Assembly (NCBI RefSeq): GCF_014696615.1
Contig: NZ_JACJQJ010000007.1
Location: 62,001 to 126,000 of the forward strand
From: Nostoc linckia FACHB-104
GTDB lineage: Bacteria > Cyanobacteriota > Cyanobacteriia > Cyanobacteriales > Nostocaceae
DNA: 64,000 nt
Direction of reading: 5' to 3'
In this document: in pieces, positions 18,548 to 29,411 of the stretch
Position numbering within the stretch: position 1 is the stretch's first letter
Layout of the letters: each line of letters starts with the position of its first letter
Position numbers and translations under genes: made by a program
Notes under the pieces: model-generated
The model's database searches: none
Seen by the model: the letters and a program-made list of their open reading frames with translations, nothing else
What the model was told of the DNA's origin: nothing

Positions 18548-19477
18548 ATGCCAGACTTTGAGAAATTTATCCCACAACTAACGGCAGATGGTTCCTTTAC
18601 TTTTACCTCCCAAGAATTTGGTGAAGACTTTCACAGTCATTATGGAGCAAAGCAAGAGAGTTTTCTCAAGTTTGCTGCACCTACCCAACTAGCTGTACGC
18701 GCCCAAAAACCAGCCTTGCGACTATTAGACATTTGTTATGGTCTAGGATACAACACAGCAGCAGCTTTGCAGACTATTTGGGAGGCAAATCCTAATTGTC
18801 ATGTGGAAGTTATGGCTTTAGAGCTGAATCCATCTGTACCCCAAGCGGCGATCGCTCATCACCTATTTGATCACTGGGACTACAAGTATAACGAAATCTT
18901 AAGGCAGCTAGCCTATAAGTATCAGGTGCAACAAGATAATTTACAGGCTGAACTTTTAATTGGTGATGCCAGAAACTCAATTAAATTAATCCAGCAGTCA
19001 GGGTTTCAGGCTGATGCGATTTTTCTCGATCCTTTTTCACCGCCTCAGTGTCCTCAGTTATGGACTGTCGAGTTTATGCAGCAAATATCATCGTGTTTAG
19101 ACGCTGAGGGAATTGTCGCCACATATTCCTGTGCTGCTGCTGTCCGCGCAGCATTTTTGAATGCTGGCTTAAAAATAGGTTCGACTCCACCAGTAGGTAG
19201 GCGATCGCCTGGTACAGTAGCAGTTCATTGTGAAAGTGCAAACGCAAAAGATAATCGCATACTTCCGCCTCTTTCTCAAGAAGAACAAGAACATTTGCTG
19301 ACTCGTGCGGCGATTCCTTATCGCGATCCGCAATTGCATGATGCTGCTGATGTAATTATTTTGCGGCGACAACAAGAGCAACAAACTTGCACCCTAGAAC
19401 CTACCTCTCATTGGCGGAAAAGGTGGCTGTTAAAAAATGCAGGTACAGAATCAGTGGCTAGAGCCGAGAGAAAATAA
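18548..19477 (+). CDS. MnmC-like SAM-dependent methyltransferase (DUF752)
   Basis: 309 residues. It resembles the methyltransferase half of MnmC: N-terminal 'DGSFTFTSQEFGEDFHSHYGAKQESF', SAM-binding 'LLDICYGLGYNT', 'VEVMALELNP' and the catalytic-region 'DAIFLDPFSPPQCPQLWTVEFM'. MnmC methylates the wobble uridine side chain (nm5s2U to mnm5s2U) in tRNA. The FAD oxidoreductase half is absent, as in other stand-alone family members. Confidence 0.88.
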   Translation: MPDFEKFIPQLTADGSFTFTSQEFGEDFHSHYGAKQESFLKFAAPTQLAVRAQKPALRLLDICYGLGYNTAAALQTIWEANPNCHVEVMALELNPSVPQAAIAHHLFDHWDYKYNEILRQLAYKYQVQQDNLQAELLIGDARNSIKLIQQSGFQADAIFLDPFSPPQCPQLWTVEFMQQISSCLDAEGIVATYSCAAAVRAAFLNAGLKIGSTPPVGRRSPGTVAVHCESANAKDNRILPPLSQEEQEHLLTRAAIPYRDPQLHDAADVIILRRQQEQQTCTLEPTSHWRKRWLLKNAGTESVARAERK

Positions 19478-19960
19478 GTTTTTCCAGATCTTGTTGTTGT
19501 CTTGATCGCATGACCTTATAGCTTGATTTTAGGTAATAAGGATCATTAATTTTTGTGTTCTAAATCACTCAAGCTTCATCTGTATTTAGTAGATAATGCT
19601 TTACAGGCAGCAGGAAAAAACACTTAATAATACTATATAAAAATTAAAATTTTCACTTCAAAACTAAGCTGCTCAATGAATATTTAGAAAAGCCAAACTT
19701 TGCTGCCCTGCTATTTTAGCCAATCTTCAGTAAAACACCTGATTTAATATTTGTGTATAATCCTCAGAATCTCACGAAAGAATAGTGAGACATTTGAACA
19801 TTATTTAAGCGTGTTAGTAAAATAAATCAAAAAATATATTATAAATGATGCAGCTATCTTTTGAAGATTTGAGGTCTGCCGAATGTATTCAATCAAAAAC
19901 TAAAGTGAAATTTTGGCTTACTGAAACCTTAAATTTTATTTAACAAACTGGAGTAACTTT
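19478..19960. other. spacer with a small hairpin only
   Basis: 483 bp, AT-rich. A short stem TCTCAC/GTGAGA (19770-19790) is the only structure noticed. It should include the promoter of the HD-GYP gene. Confidence 0.4.
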
Positions 19961-21187
19961 GTGATGCAATGGGAACTCAAGCATACAAACCCTATAGACA
20001 AGCTTGGTAGTGGGTCTAACCCCCTCAACAAATTGGCTAATGTCAGTGCAAAAGATTCATTAAAATTACAAAATGTAGAGGGTAATTCAATGAGTTTATC
20101 TCCAGGAGAGTTGATGCTTGAAAAACCTGCATCATTACCTTCTTTAAAGGAAAAAGAAAATTTTAATTCGGATGATTCATTAGACTCAAAAACCCTAAAA
20201 AACCAAGAGTCACAAGGAAATAACCCTGTTTTAGATCTGCCAAAAATTTTAGTAGTTGACGACCATGCAGCTAGTCGCATGACAGCTGTAGCACTGTTGG
20301 CAATGGAAGGGTACGAAGTAATAGAAGCCGACAGTGGTGCAATGGCAGTGGATATAGTAAAAGAAAAGCAACCAGACCTGATTTTGCTGGATGTAATGAT
20401 GCCTGGAATGGATGGTTTTGAAGTATGCCAAATCCTTAAACAAAATGAGCATACCAGACTGATTCCAGTGATTTTTATTACAGCTTTAAATGATAGGCGA
20501 TCGCGGATTCGCGGGATTGAAGTTGGCGCAGATGATTTCCTCACCAAACCTTTTGACCGTGTAGAACTAATAGCGCGTGTTAAATCTTTAGTAAGGCAGA
20601 AGCGTCTCAATGAAGACCTAGATCATGCCGAACAAGTGCTATTTTCTGTAGCTATGGCTATTGAAAGCCGCGATCCAAATACTGGTGATCACTGCGAACG
20701 GTTACAAAAACTAGGACAAGCTTTTGGTGAATACCTGAACCTTACACGCAACCAAATTAAAGATTTGATGTGGGGTGGCTATCTTCATGATATTGGCAAA
20801 GTAGGCATTCCTGATGCAGTGCTACTGAAAAAAGGTAAACTCACCGCCGAAGAGTGGGAAATTATGAGACAGCACGTTGTGATTGGCGAAAAAATCTGCC
20901 AGCCATTACGCAGTATGCGAGGCGTAATTCCCATTATTCGCCATCACCACGAACGTTGGGATGGTTCAGGCTACCCCGATGGACTCAAAGGCGAAGAAAT
21001 TCCCTACCTTGCACAAGTATTTCAAATTATCGATATTTATGATGCACTGACAAGCGAACGACCTTATAAAAGGAGTTTTACTTCCGAGGAAGCACTGACA
21101 GTCATGCTAGAGGAAACTGATTTAGGCTGGCGCAATCCTCAATTGATGGAACAGTTTGCAGAGTTTATAAATGCACAAACTAACTAA
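19961..21187 (+). CDS. response regulator with HD-GYP output domain
   Basis: 408 residues. A disordered N-terminal stretch of about 90 residues precedes a receiver (acidic pocket 'VVDDH', phospho-acceptor in 'LILLDVMMPGMDG', 'FLTKPFD'). An HD-GYP domain follows with 'GYLHDIGKVGIPD' and 'HHERWDGSGYPDGL'. HD-GYP enzymes hydrolyse cyclic di-GMP. GGAG at 19950 sets the start at GTG 19961 or ATG 19964. The stop codon overlaps the left terminal repeat of the element at 21183-21281. No partner kinase is adjacent. Confidence 0.93.
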   Translation: MMQWELKHTNPIDKLGSGSNPLNKLANVSAKDSLKLQNVEGNSMSLSPGELMLEKPASLPSLKEKENFNSDDSLDSKTLKNQESQGNNPVLDLPKILVVDDHAASRMTAVALLAMEGYEVIEADSGAMAVDIVKEKQPDLILLDVMMPGMDGFEVCQILKQNEHTRLIPVIFITALNDRRSRIRGIEVGADDFLTKPFDRVELIARVKSLVRQKRLNEDLDHAEQVLFSVAMAIESRDPNTGDHCERLQKLGQAFGEYLNLTRNQIKDLMWGGYLHDIGKVGIPDAVLLKKGKLTAEEWEIMRQHVVIGEKICQPLRSMRGVIPIIRHHHERWDGSGYPDGLKGEEIPYLAQVFQIIDIYDALTSERPYKRSFTSEEALTVMLEETDLGWRNPQLMEQFAEFINAQTN

Positions 21188-21281
21188 TACCGCAAGGCGG
21201 AATTCAAAATTCAAAATTAAGACAGAGTAAGCTTTTTGTTGATTTTGAATGGTCTGTTTATTTCCGCCGACCTGTACTAGT
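21183..21281. mobile_element. MITE-like element, copy 1 (99 bp)
   Basis: Ends ACTAATAC (21183-21190) and GTACTAGT (21274-21281) with subterminal CGCAAGGCGG and CCGCC. A longer copy lies in reverse orientation at 34135-34323 and shares the interior (AAGACAGAGTAAGCTTTTTG, GGTCTGTTTATTT). The left end contributes the TAA stop of the HD-GYP gene. Confidence 0.7.
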
Positions 21282-21541
21282 GTGTTGAGCGGGTTCTCTG
21301 CGTTTTAGCAACTGGCGTTCAAAAGTCAAAAGTCAAAAGAATTATAAGCCTCATGCGAATAAGAAACGCTTCTTCATAAGCGAAAATCTAATTCCTAAAA
21401 CACAAGCAATTCTTTGAGGGTAGACACTGCGAGTTCTTTCGCTCAAACCTAGATGATGAGGAGTACCCACCCTACTGTTGACAATCCCTAATTTTTAATA
21501 TTTTTCCCCCTAGCTTGAAAGTGCTGAGTCAGGAGTTGCAG

Positions 21542-21561
21542 AGACGCGATTAATCGCGTCT
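21542..21561. repeat. 20-bp palindromic repeat, copy 1
   Basis: Perfect palindrome AGACGCGATTAATCGCGTCT followed by GTACAAG. Related copies lie at 55728 and 57953. The rest of the 21282-21887 spacer is AT-rich filler before glmU. Confidence 0.85.
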
Positions 21562-21887
21562 GTACAAGAGTGCTATTAATGTCAGCTTTTGGCACAAACC
21601 TTGCCATGAAAGTCTGTCTTTCCCATGCCCAAAGCCCCATGCCCATTTTCAAGCCAAATATGAGATTTTTCTACCCTTAAGGGATGAACTATCAACAAAA
21701 AAAATCTAAAATCGGCATGGTAAATTTATTGTTTTACATAGACAAAAGGCTTTTTTAGTCAAGGTATTGTGAATTACCCACAAGATTTGACATTTCAGTC
21801 TGTGATGATTAGCTGGTATTATTTGAAGCCTAAATCTTAAAAGGCCAAGCGCAATAGCGCAATTCATTTATAGCTGATAGCTAAATT

Positions 21888-23246
21888 ATGGTAGTTGTAG
21901 CAATTCTAGCGGCGGGACGCGGCACACGAATGAAATCACAGCTGCCCAAAGTTTTACATTCTTTGGGTGGGCGATCGCTAATTGAGAGAGTGCTGGAAAG
22001 TGTAGAACCACTTTCACCCTCAAGGCGGTTAGTGATTGTAGGGTATCAGGCTGAGGAAGTGAAAGCAGCCATGCAGTCTGTGCCTAATTTAGAGTTTGTC
22101 GAACAGACTGTACAACAGGGAACAGGTCATGCCATCCAGCAATTACTTCCGCACCTGGAGGGTTACAGTGGGGATTTACTGGTATTAAACGGTGATGTTC
22201 CATTGTTAAGCGCTCAAACTCTGCAAAATCTGTGGCAAACTCACCAAGAACATCAAAACGCCGCCACTATCCTCACCGCATACCTACCAGATCCTCGAGG
22301 TTATGGGCGTGTGTTTTGTGATAGTGAAAATATTGTGCAACATATTATTGAAGACAAAGATTGCACAACAGCCCAAAGACATAATCGCCGCATTAACGCT
22401 GGGGTTTATTGCTTCCGATGGCCAAATTTAGCTCAAGTGTTACCGCACCTCGAAGCAAATAATAATCAAAAAGAATACTATCTCACTGATGCTGTGACTC
22501 AGGTGGGGAAAGTGATGACCGTAGATGTAGAAGACTATCAAGAAATTCTCGGCATCAACGATCGCCTACAACTAGCTAAGGCATACGAGATTTTACAAAA
22601 GCAAATTAAGGAAAAATGGATGTTAGCGGGCGTGACCCTCATCGACCCTAACAGTATTACCATTGATGACACTGTAGAATTAGAGCCAGATGTAGTTATT
22701 GAACCGCAAACGCACCTGCGGGGTAACACAGTCATTAAAGCTGGAAGCCATATTGGCCCAGGAAGTTTAATTGAAAATAGCCATATAGCTGAAAATGTCA
22801 CGGTGCTATATTCTGTAGTCAAGGGTAGCACTGTGCAAGCTGGAACCCAACTAGGGCCCTACACTCATTTACGCGGACAAGTGCAAATCGGTGCTGGCTG
22901 TCGTGTAGGCAATTTTGTGGAATTAAAGAATACACAATTAGGCGATCGCACCAATGTGGCGCATCTATCATATTTGGGCGATACGACAGCAGGCACCAAA
23001 GTTAACATCGGTGCAGGTACAATTACCGCCAACTATGATGGTGTGAAAAAACATCGTACCAAAATAGGCGATCGCACTAAAACTGGTTCCAATAGCGTCT
23101 TAGTTGCACCAGTTACCTTAGGCAATGATGTTTACGTCGCCGCCGGTTCAACTGTTACAGAAGATGTCCCTGATGATTCGCTAGTTATTGCCCGTGCGCG
23201 CCAGGTAGTTAAACCTGGTTGGCGCAACAAGAGTGCTGAATCATGA
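21888..23246 (+). CDS. glmU: bifunctional GlcNAc-1-phosphate uridyltransferase / GlcN-1-P acetyltransferase
   Basis: 452 residues, full length. The N-terminal nucleotidyltransferase carries [11 protein letters not shown] (7-17) and '[10 protein letters not shown]'. The C-terminal left-handed beta-helix has hexapeptide repeats and 'NFVELKN', 'HLSYLGD', '[13 protein letters not shown]' for acetyl-CoA-dependent acetylation. It makes UDP-GlcNAc for peptidoglycan and lipopolysaccharide. Monocistronic, preceded by a 600 bp repeat-bearing spacer. Confidence 0.98.
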   Translation: MVVVAILAAGRGTRMKSQLPKVLHSLGGRSLIERVLESVEPLSPSRRLVIVGYQAEEVKAAMQSVPNLEFVEQTVQQGTGHAIQQLLPHLEGYSGDLLVLNGDVPLLSAQTLQNLWQTHQEHQNAATILTAYLPDPRGYGRVFCDSENIVQHIIEDKDCTTAQRHNRRINAGVYCFRWPNLAQVLPHLEANNNQKEYYLTDAVTQVGKVMTVDVEDYQEILGINDRLQLAKAYEILQKQIKEKWMLAGVTLIDPNSITIDDTVELEPDVVIEPQTHLRGNTVIKAGSHIGPGSLIENSHIAENVTVLYSVVKGSTVQAGTQLGPYTHLRGQVQIGAGCRVGNFVELKNTQLGDRTNVAHLSYLGDTTAGTKVNIGAGTITANYDGVKKHRTKIGDRTKTGSNSVLVAPVTLGNDVYVAAGSTVTEDVPDDSLVIARARQVVKPGWRNKSAES

Positions 23247-23304
23247 GTTATGAGTGCTGAGTTGGGGACTTCCAAGTAAAAAAATTCAATTAGTATTGTT
23301 AACT

Positions 23305-23338
23305 GTTGACAGTTGACAGTTGACTGTTAACTGTCAAC
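23305..23338. repeat. heptamer repeat forming a hairpin between glmU and the asparaginase gene
   Basis: Tandem TTGACAG units whose ends GTTGACAGTT (23305-23314) and AACTGTCAAC (23329-23338) are complementary. It lies between convergent genes and could serve as a two-way terminator, though U-runs are weak. A relative is at about 39199-39228. Confidence 0.6.
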
Positions 23339-23377
23339 AATTAATTATTTTTTGGAGTTCCCTTGAGAGTTAATAAC

Positions 23378-24364
23378 TTACTCAGCACTCACTACTGAGG
23401 ACTCGGGACTAACGATACAGCCAACATTAGTAGCAATTGGCAGTTCTAAGGTATCACCCATTCTGTGACCGTCGTGGTAAGCAGCGAGTAAGACTTGGCT
23501 GGTTTTACCCCAAGCGATCGCACCTGTGGCATCAAGTGCGATCGCACCCAAATCCCGCTGATTATTATGTGCTTCTGCAAATGAGCGTTGCATCGCTTCT
23601 TTGAGCGACATACCGTCAGTTACACGTACTACAATCTTGGCGGCTAAACACTCATCAATAATGTCTTCCCCTATCCCAGTGCAACTTACACCTGCTTGTG
23701 CTGTAGCATAATTACCCGCTGGCATCGCAGAATCACTGACTCTGCCAATGCGCTCAAAGCCCTTACCGCCTGTAGATGTGCCAGCAGCTATTCTGCCATA
23801 AGTATCTAAAGCGACAACACCTATAGTACCGCGTCCGGCATTACTACTTTCCACAAGTTCGGGTTCTGCTACCACCCCAGCCATTGTACTTTTAAAATTA
23901 TCCTGACGCTCCTGTATCCATTCCTGCAAGCGCAAATCCGTTAAAGCGTTGTAGCTAGGAATCTGCAACTCCCGCGCCAGTTCTGCGGAACCGTAATCTG
24001 AAAGTACTCGGTCGGGGGAGGTTTGTAAAAATTGTGCCAACTGAATTGGGTTCTTCACCCGTGAAATATTAATAACACCACTAAAGCGTCCTGATGTCCC
24101 ATCCATCAGAGAAGCACTCATACGGATTTGACCATCAGATTGCAGCACCGAACCAGTACCAGCATTAAAACGAGGGTTATCTTCCAATAATTGGCATCCT
24201 TGCACTACCGCTTCAGAAGCGCTGGCTCCAGAAATCAGGAGAGAATAGACTTCCTCCACCACTGTATACAGCGCTTGGCGCACCGCCTCCACTCCACCTT
24301 TACCGTGTAGTGAACTTCCAGCCCCTCCATGAATAATTAATTTTGGCTGCACCTGTAACTTCAT
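23378..24364 (-). CDS. isoaspartyl peptidase / L-asparaginase (Ntn hydrolase)
   Basis: 328 residues. Plant-type asparaginase: 'IHGGAGSS' start, 'NPRFNAGTGSVLQ', 'DGTSGRFSGV' and the autocleavage site with nucleophile Thr180 in GRGTIGVVALD, followed by 'GRIAAGTSTGG' and 'GNYATAQAGVSCTGIGE'. The precursor cleaves itself into alpha and beta chains. It hydrolyses beta-aspartyl dipeptides; in heterocystous cyanobacteria this enzyme class mobilises cyanophycin breakdown products. That role is inferred. Confidence 0.95.
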   Translation of the reverse strand: MKLQVQPKLIIHGGAGSSLHGKGGVEAVRQALYTVVEEVYSLLISGASASEAVVQGCQLLEDNPRFNAGTGSVLQSDGQIRMSASLMDGTSGRFSGVINISRVKNPIQLAQFLQTSPDRVLSDYGSAELARELQIPSYNALTDLRLQEWIQERQDNFKSTMAGVVAEPELVESSNAGRGTIGVVALDTYGRIAAGTSTGGKGFERIGRVSDSAMPAGNYATAQAGVSCTGIGEDIIDECLAAKIVVRVTDGMSLKEAMQRSFAEAHNNQRDLGAIALDATGAIAWGKTSQVLLAAYHDGHRMGDTLELPIATNVGCIVSPESSVVSAE

Positions 24365-24396
24365 ATATTATTTGCGCTATTTGCGTCTCAGTGGTT

Positions 24397-24567
24397 TTAG
24401 TTTGAGTCAGTTTCATTTTTAACGTTAGAACGCCGACGGCGGCAACGTTCCGAACAGTATTTCACTTCGTCCCAGCAATCTTGCCATTTCTTACGCCAGG
24501 TAAAGGGACGTTTGCATACCGGACAGATTTTTGTAGGCAGGTCAGATTTAGAACTTGTACGCCCCAT
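24397..24567 (-). CDS. DUF2256 zinc-ribbon protein
   Basis: 56-residue ORF starting [20 protein letters not shown]. It has CPVC then a later Cys and [10 protein letters not shown], giving a Cys4-type zinc ribbon, followed by a basic tail. This matches the small DUF2256 family, often found near cryptochrome/photolyase genes elsewhere; here it sits 32 bp upstream of the asparaginase gene on the same strand. Function unknown. Confidence 0.85.
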   Translation of the reverse strand: MGRTSSKSDLPTKICPVCKRPFTWRKKWQDCWDEVKYCSERCRRRRSNVKNETDSN

Positions 24568-25061
24568 GTTAATACTGTGCAGATGATATGAAAATTGCGA
24601 GAGCGATGGAAAAATATTATAACCAAATTGTTACAACGGGGGGATACTTTTGGAGAACAAATGTGGGGTTAATCCCCCTATAGGGTTATTTATAGCCATC
24701 CTAGTGGGAGATTAAAGACAATTGGCAGATGTTGCGGCTCTTAATCAGCCTGTTAATGTCCCTCTAGAGTAAGATTTTGGCTACCTTACCAACTATACAG
24801 ACTGAGAAAAATACTGTGTGTACGGAGATTTGCTAATAGCAAAAAGTCTGCAAATTTATGGGTCATACCCCTCACAAATTTAGCCTAGAAGTTATGTAAT
24901 TCTAATAACTGAGTATTTAAGGTTAATTACTGTAGTAAAAAAATAACATTTATAGGTAGGGAGTTTGCAGCCTCATAGAGAGTGATGTCTGGCGACAAGA
25001 AGCATCCCCAATCCCCAATCCCCAATCCCCAGTCCCCAGTCACCAATCCCCAATCCCCACT
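24568..25061. repeat. spacer with CCCCAAT heptamer tandem repeat
   Basis: The 494 bp spacer ends with about eight degenerate CCCCAAT/CCCCAGT units at roughly 25004-25058, a tandem heptamer repeat. The rest is AT-rich without recognised features. Confidence 0.6.
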
Positions 25062-27944
25062 TCAATGAACCACTAAAGGCAACAATAACCGACTGACTAC
25101 TCGGCGATCGGGTAATTGATAAATATGCAACTCTCCTTGGAGTTGCTGCATGACATTTTGGCAGATGATGAGATGTAAACCAGGTGGTTTATCTAGGGAA
25201 GAAATAGCGAGCAGATCCTTGGGTATATGTTGATTAAGTTCTGCCAATAGCTGTGCTTCAATCTCGCCGTTATCTGTAATCGAAATATCTAAGGTGCGTT
25301 GATCTACACGGCGACACCAAATATCAATTCTGCCGCTAGATGCAGTACGGTTACAGGCTGCAACTAACAATTCATGCAGCACCATTTCTATTTTGGCAAT
25401 ATCACCAGCGATCGCCATTGCGGATAAATTTGCGGAATTTTGAGTACTATTAAAATCTCCAGAACTTTTAGTTGAATCCTGATTTGTCTCTGATTGTCCT
25501 AAACCATGTACGCCGATCCATAGCTTGTGTTGTTGGCGTAAATTCTCTACTCTTTCCATTGCCCGCTTTAACAAACTAGCTATGGGCATGGTTTCCCATT
25601 TAATCTGCAACTCCCATTGCTCAAGTTTTAGCAGTTCCGTGATTGAGGCTGTTGTCTGCTCAAACTGCCTGAGTATTGGCTTAGAGCGGATTTGCGTCAT
25701 TTCTTGAGCCGGAATGCCCAAATCATGTAATTGGGAAATTAACTGCGTTGCAGTCCTTTGAATTTCCTCTAGGCGACGATGCTTATACCAATTGAGTTGG
25801 TTTAAGTCTTGGTTTTTGGAGTCTAAAAGTTGACTGATGCGTTTTTGTCGATGGAACCAGGCTAATTGATAAACAAGAGTTTCCGCTGCACTGAGGCTTT
25901 GCTGTGACCAATAACGCTCGTGGTGGTCTGCTAATAAAACTACACTTGTAGGTTGATAAGCATCTGTAGTCCGCAAAACCATCACTAAGATTTGCCCAAT
26001 ATCAGGCCCCTTTAACCATTTTCTCGTTTGTGCAGGTAAATCATCTATGGTGATGCTGAGGTGAGCTGCTTGCGCCAAAGCCCATTGAATTACAGCTTCA
26101 CTTTGAAGGAATACAGGTGCATCCACAACAATCTCAAATCCTTCATTAATTACCCCAGGAATAATTTCTACTCGCTCCTTGCCAGCAGACCAAGATAGCA
26201 TGATTGCTAGAGGACAACCAAGAACAGATGCAATATGTTGCAGTGCTGTGCGTTCTAAATGATTTTCTTCTACTTCGGCTGTTTGACTTTGGTTTTGTGC
26301 CAAAATCAGCAAAGATTGCTGAAAGCTTTGTAAAATCGTTTTTTGCTGTTCGTTATTATCTTGTAACTGCCATTGACGGATAATTACACCAATTTGTTGA
26401 CTGATGCTCCAGAGTAGTTCTTTTTCTAAAGTTGTCCAAGTGCGATGGCTTTCATGAGCAATCACCACAATTGCTGTCGGTGAATTACCTTGAGCGCAGT
26501 TGCAAACTAACAGAGAATGTACGTCATTCTCGCTTAAGAAGGGTCGCCAATTAAAAAAGCGCAAATCTTCGTCTAGATTCTCAATTTCTACTGCTTCCGT
26601 TGCACGCTGTAAAAGTTGTCTATCTAAGTCTTTGAGGGCTTGCAGGGTAAATTTTAAAGGTCGGCGATTTTGCTGTTGGCTTTGGTGAACAATTTGATAA
26701 TGATTCTGGTCGGGGTCGTAGCGCAACAATAAAAAGCGGCTAGTAGCGAGTCTATCTAAAACTCTTTGAGCGCAAATGCGTAATGTTTCGTGAAGGTCAT
26801 GTTCGCTATAGATAGCTTGGGCAATTTGGCTAGTTAACTGAGCATCCTCTTGAATTTGTTTGATGGTGGTTTCCATACTTTCAGTCGGAGCCAATAGGGA
26901 AATTAACCCAGCAGCACCTTGGACAAAATTTTTGTCTGCATCTGTCCAAATCCGAGCTTGATTACCTTCTACTGCCAAAAACCCTAACAAATCTTTGTAG
27001 CAAATAATGGGAGCAGCCAAAAGCGATCGCACTCGCAGGCGTTGCAGTAGCTTGCCAGTAAAATGCGTATTTAAGGAACTACGTGATTCACCAATCCAGA
27101 CAATTTGGTTGACCGCTAAAGCATAATAAAATTCGCTCAAGTCTTGAATGGGAATTTTTACTGCTGGTTGTTGGGGAGAAAAATTGCGGCTACTGGGGGA
27201 AACCTGATTACTCATCCGACACCAAAAGTAGCGTCCTTCTCTCTCAAACCAGTAAATACTTGTGCGGGAAGGGGAAACAAATTCTTGTGTGGCTTCTACT
27301 ACTGCTTCTAACCTTTGTTCTAGGTTACTGAGGAGGCGTAAACTTTCCAGCAATTGCAATAAGGGCTTTTCAGCGTGTTTGGTTTGCTGTTGCTGCAAAT
27401 CCATCTCATATTGATAAAGTACTGCCCCTAGTTCGGCTAAAACAACTAATAGTCTGGCTTTGGCTTCTCCAGATAATAAGTAACCCCATTTTTTAGAACC
27501 TAGCAATACCACACCCATACAGCGATCGCGATAGCGTAGCGGTAAAATCACTGTGCCTTGAATGTGGAATTTTCTGGCTATTTCTTGCAATGTTTCCGAG
27601 CGATTTTCAGTCTGCAAGTCAGCTATACCTAATGGACGCTGCTCAATCACTACTTGCTCTAATAAATCTCCTGGGGTGAGAGCTAACTTTTGATATAAAA
27701 AATTACCATCTCTAGTAGGTATAATCCCGCCTTTGCCAAACAATATATGATTTAGGCGATCGTAAAGCGCAATCCAAACCACTTCGTAGGCAAACTGCTC
27801 TTTAATATAAGAAATAGTAATTTCAATCAGATTTTCAAGATTATTCCCGTCCCGGAGTTGTTGCAGGACTCGCCCCAAGGAAAAAATCTGTTTTTCAGCA
27901 GCTGTAGGTTTTTCTGGCGGCCCCATTTGATTATTGGTCAACAT
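25062..27944 (-). CDS. large multi-GAF sensor protein with degenerate kinase-like C terminus
   Basis: 960 residues. At least three GAF-type segments are visible (about 40-180, 205-350 and 380-530), plus a further degenerate one (about 560-690). 'MGVVLLGSKKWG' and 'LLGFLAVEGN.ARIWTDADKNFVQGAA' are typical GAF ends. The C-terminal 250 residues resemble a histidine-kinase ATPase fold ('ITDNGEIEAQLL', 'GLHLIICQNVMQQLQGEL'), but no standard H-box was found and the N-box is poor. It may be a light or ligand sensor lacking autokinase activity. Ligand unknown. Confidence 0.8.
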   Translation of the reverse strand: MLTNNQMGPPEKPTAAEKQIFSLGRVLQQLRDGNNLENLIEITISYIKEQFAYEVVWIALYDRLNHILFGKGGIIPTRDGNFLYQKLALTPGDLLEQVVIEQRPLGIADLQTENRSETLQEIARKFHIQGTVILPLRYRDRCMGVVLLGSKKWGYLLSGEAKARLLVVLAELGAVLYQYEMDLQQQQTKHAEKPLLQLLESLRLLSNLEQRLEAVVEATQEFVSPSRTSIYWFEREGRYFWCRMSNQVSPSSRNFSPQQPAVKIPIQDLSEFYYALAVNQIVWIGESRSSLNTHFTGKLLQRLRVRSLLAAPIICYKDLLGFLAVEGNQARIWTDADKNFVQGAAGLISLLAPTESMETTIKQIQEDAQLTSQIAQAIYSEHDLHETLRICAQRVLDRLATSRFLLLRYDPDQNHYQIVHQSQQQNRRPLKFTLQALKDLDRQLLQRATEAVEIENLDEDLRFFNWRPFLSENDVHSLLVCNCAQGNSPTAIVVIAHESHRTWTTLEKELLWSISQQIGVIIRQWQLQDNNEQQKTILQSFQQSLLILAQNQSQTAEVEENHLERTALQHIASVLGCPLAIMLSWSAGKERVEIIPGVINEGFEIVVDAPVFLQSEAVIQWALAQAAHLSITIDDLPAQTRKWLKGPDIGQILVMVLRTTDAYQPTSVVLLADHHERYWSQQSLSAAETLVYQLAWFHRQKRISQLLDSKNQDLNQLNWYKHRRLEEIQRTATQLISQLHDLGIPAQEMTQIRSKPILRQFEQTTASITELLKLEQWELQIKWETMPIASLLKRAMERVENLRQQHKLWIGVHGLGQSETNQDSTKSSGDFNSTQNSANLSAMAIAGDIAKIEMVLHELLVAACNRTASSGRIDIWCRRVDQRTLDISITDNGEIEAQLLAELNQHIPKDLLAISSLDKPPGLHLIICQNVMQQLQGELHIYQLPDRRVVSRLLLPLVVH

Positions 27945-28082
27945 TGCTTTAATATATAAAATGCCCAGAAAAGCACCCTGAAACTCAGTTGCGTTTAAAA
28001 ATAGCAGCTACAAATAGATAGGAGAATGCGGAAAGTTATTTTCTGTTGAAATCTCAAATCCTATTTTTCCTCGCAACCCTGA

Positions 28083-29225
28083 ATGGATATTTATCAACTA
28101 GCAATTCGTCCACTCTTGTTCAATCTGCTGAAGACAGATCCGGAGTGGTTACATGAACAGGCTGTTCACTCTCTCGACTGGCTTTCTCAAACCAACGATC
28201 GCCAACCCGGTAAATTGCTGAATAGCGTTCTGACGCAGTCATTGTGCTTACAAAATCCACGTTTAGAACAAACTCTATTTGGCCTCAACTTTCCCAACCC
28301 TCTGGGTTTAGCAGCAGGGTTTGATAAGAATGGCATAGCTGCCAATATTTGGTCAAGTTTTGGCTTTGGTTTTGCAGAATTGGGAACTGTAACATTTGTT
28401 CCCCAACCTGGAAATCCTCGTCCCCGCTTGTTTCGCTTACCCTCAGACAAAGCTGTTCTTAACCGGATGGGCTTTAATAATGATGGTGCAGCAGCAATGG
28501 CAACAAGGCTAGCACAAGGGCAACAAGAACTTAACTTGCATATCCCCATCGGTATTAATTTAGGCAAGTCCAAGGTAACACCCTTAGAAGCATCTGCCAA
28601 CGATTACCTTAATAGTTTTCGTTTACTCAAAGACTTGGGAGACTACTTTGTAGTCAACGTATCTTCTCCAAATACCCCTGGTTTGCGATCGCTCCAAGAT
28701 GCAACCATGCTCGGTGCAATCTTGGATTTATTACAACAAGAGAATAAATCACAGAAGCCGATATTTGTCAAGATAGCGCCAGATTTAGAATGGGAAGCGA
28801 TCGCCGATATTATTGCCTTAGCCAATACCTACCAATTGGCAGGGTTAATTGCCACTAACACCACCATTCGCCGTGATGGATTGAAAACTCAGATAGTGGA
28901 AAAAACTGGCAAACCTGTAGCCGAAGAAGCAGGTGGAATTAGTGGCGCACCATTATGCGATCGCTCCACTGAAGTTATTCGTTTTATTTGGCAGCACACC
29001 CAAGGAAAATTACCCATTATTGGCGTTGGTGGCATCTTTACCCCTGAAGATGCTTGGGAAAAAATTACTGCTGGTGCCAGCCTGATTCAAGTTTATACAG
29101 GCTGGATTTATGAAGGGCCATTGATGGTACGCCGCATTCTTCAAGGATTACTTTCTAAACTAGAACAAAGCGGATTAACGTCCATCAGTGCAGCTATAGG
29201 TTTAGAAGCAAAAGTGAAAAATTAA
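28083..29225 (+). CDS. pyrD: dihydroorotate dehydrogenase (quinone), class 2
   Basis: 380 residues. Converts dihydroorotate to orotate in pyrimidine synthesis, with FMN and a membrane quinone. Motifs: '[13 protein letters not shown]', '[23 protein letters not shown]', 'NRMGFNN', '[12 protein letters not shown]' (catalytic Ser), 'GLIATNTTI' and '[27 protein letters not shown]'. The N-terminal helical extension marks class 2. Divergent from the GAF sensor. Confidence 0.97.
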   Translation: MDIYQLAIRPLLFNLLKTDPEWLHEQAVHSLDWLSQTNDRQPGKLLNSVLTQSLCLQNPRLEQTLFGLNFPNPLGLAAGFDKNGIAANIWSSFGFGFAELGTVTFVPQPGNPRPRLFRLPSDKAVLNRMGFNNDGAAAMATRLAQGQQELNLHIPIGINLGKSKVTPLEASANDYLNSFRLLKDLGDYFVVNVSSPNTPGLRSLQDATMLGAILDLLQQENKSQKPIFVKIAPDLEWEAIADIIALANTYQLAGLIATNTTIRRDGLKTQIVEKTGKPVAEEAGGISGAPLCDRSTEVIRFIWQHTQGKLPIIGVGGIFTPEDAWEKITAGASLIQVYTGWIYEGPLMVRRILQGLLSKLEQSGLTSISAAIGLEAKVKN

Positions 29226-29411
29226 CCACAGTTATTTTTGAATCAGTTCTCAAAGTTTGAGTTGGGATTAAGACCTCAACTCAAACTTAAGATTTGCAGA
29301 AATGAGGGTATTTGACTAACAAATGCAAAAATCCTCAATGTTCACTGTTGACTGATTGTTGATAATTTTGTCTAGGCAAAAGCCCGGCAAAATAGGAGGA
29401 AGTTTTTAGCT

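Noticed and set aside
24996-25060. CRISPR array
   Set aside because: Units are contiguous degenerate heptamers without spacers. The same holds at 13299-13330 and 23305-23338; no cas gene is present.
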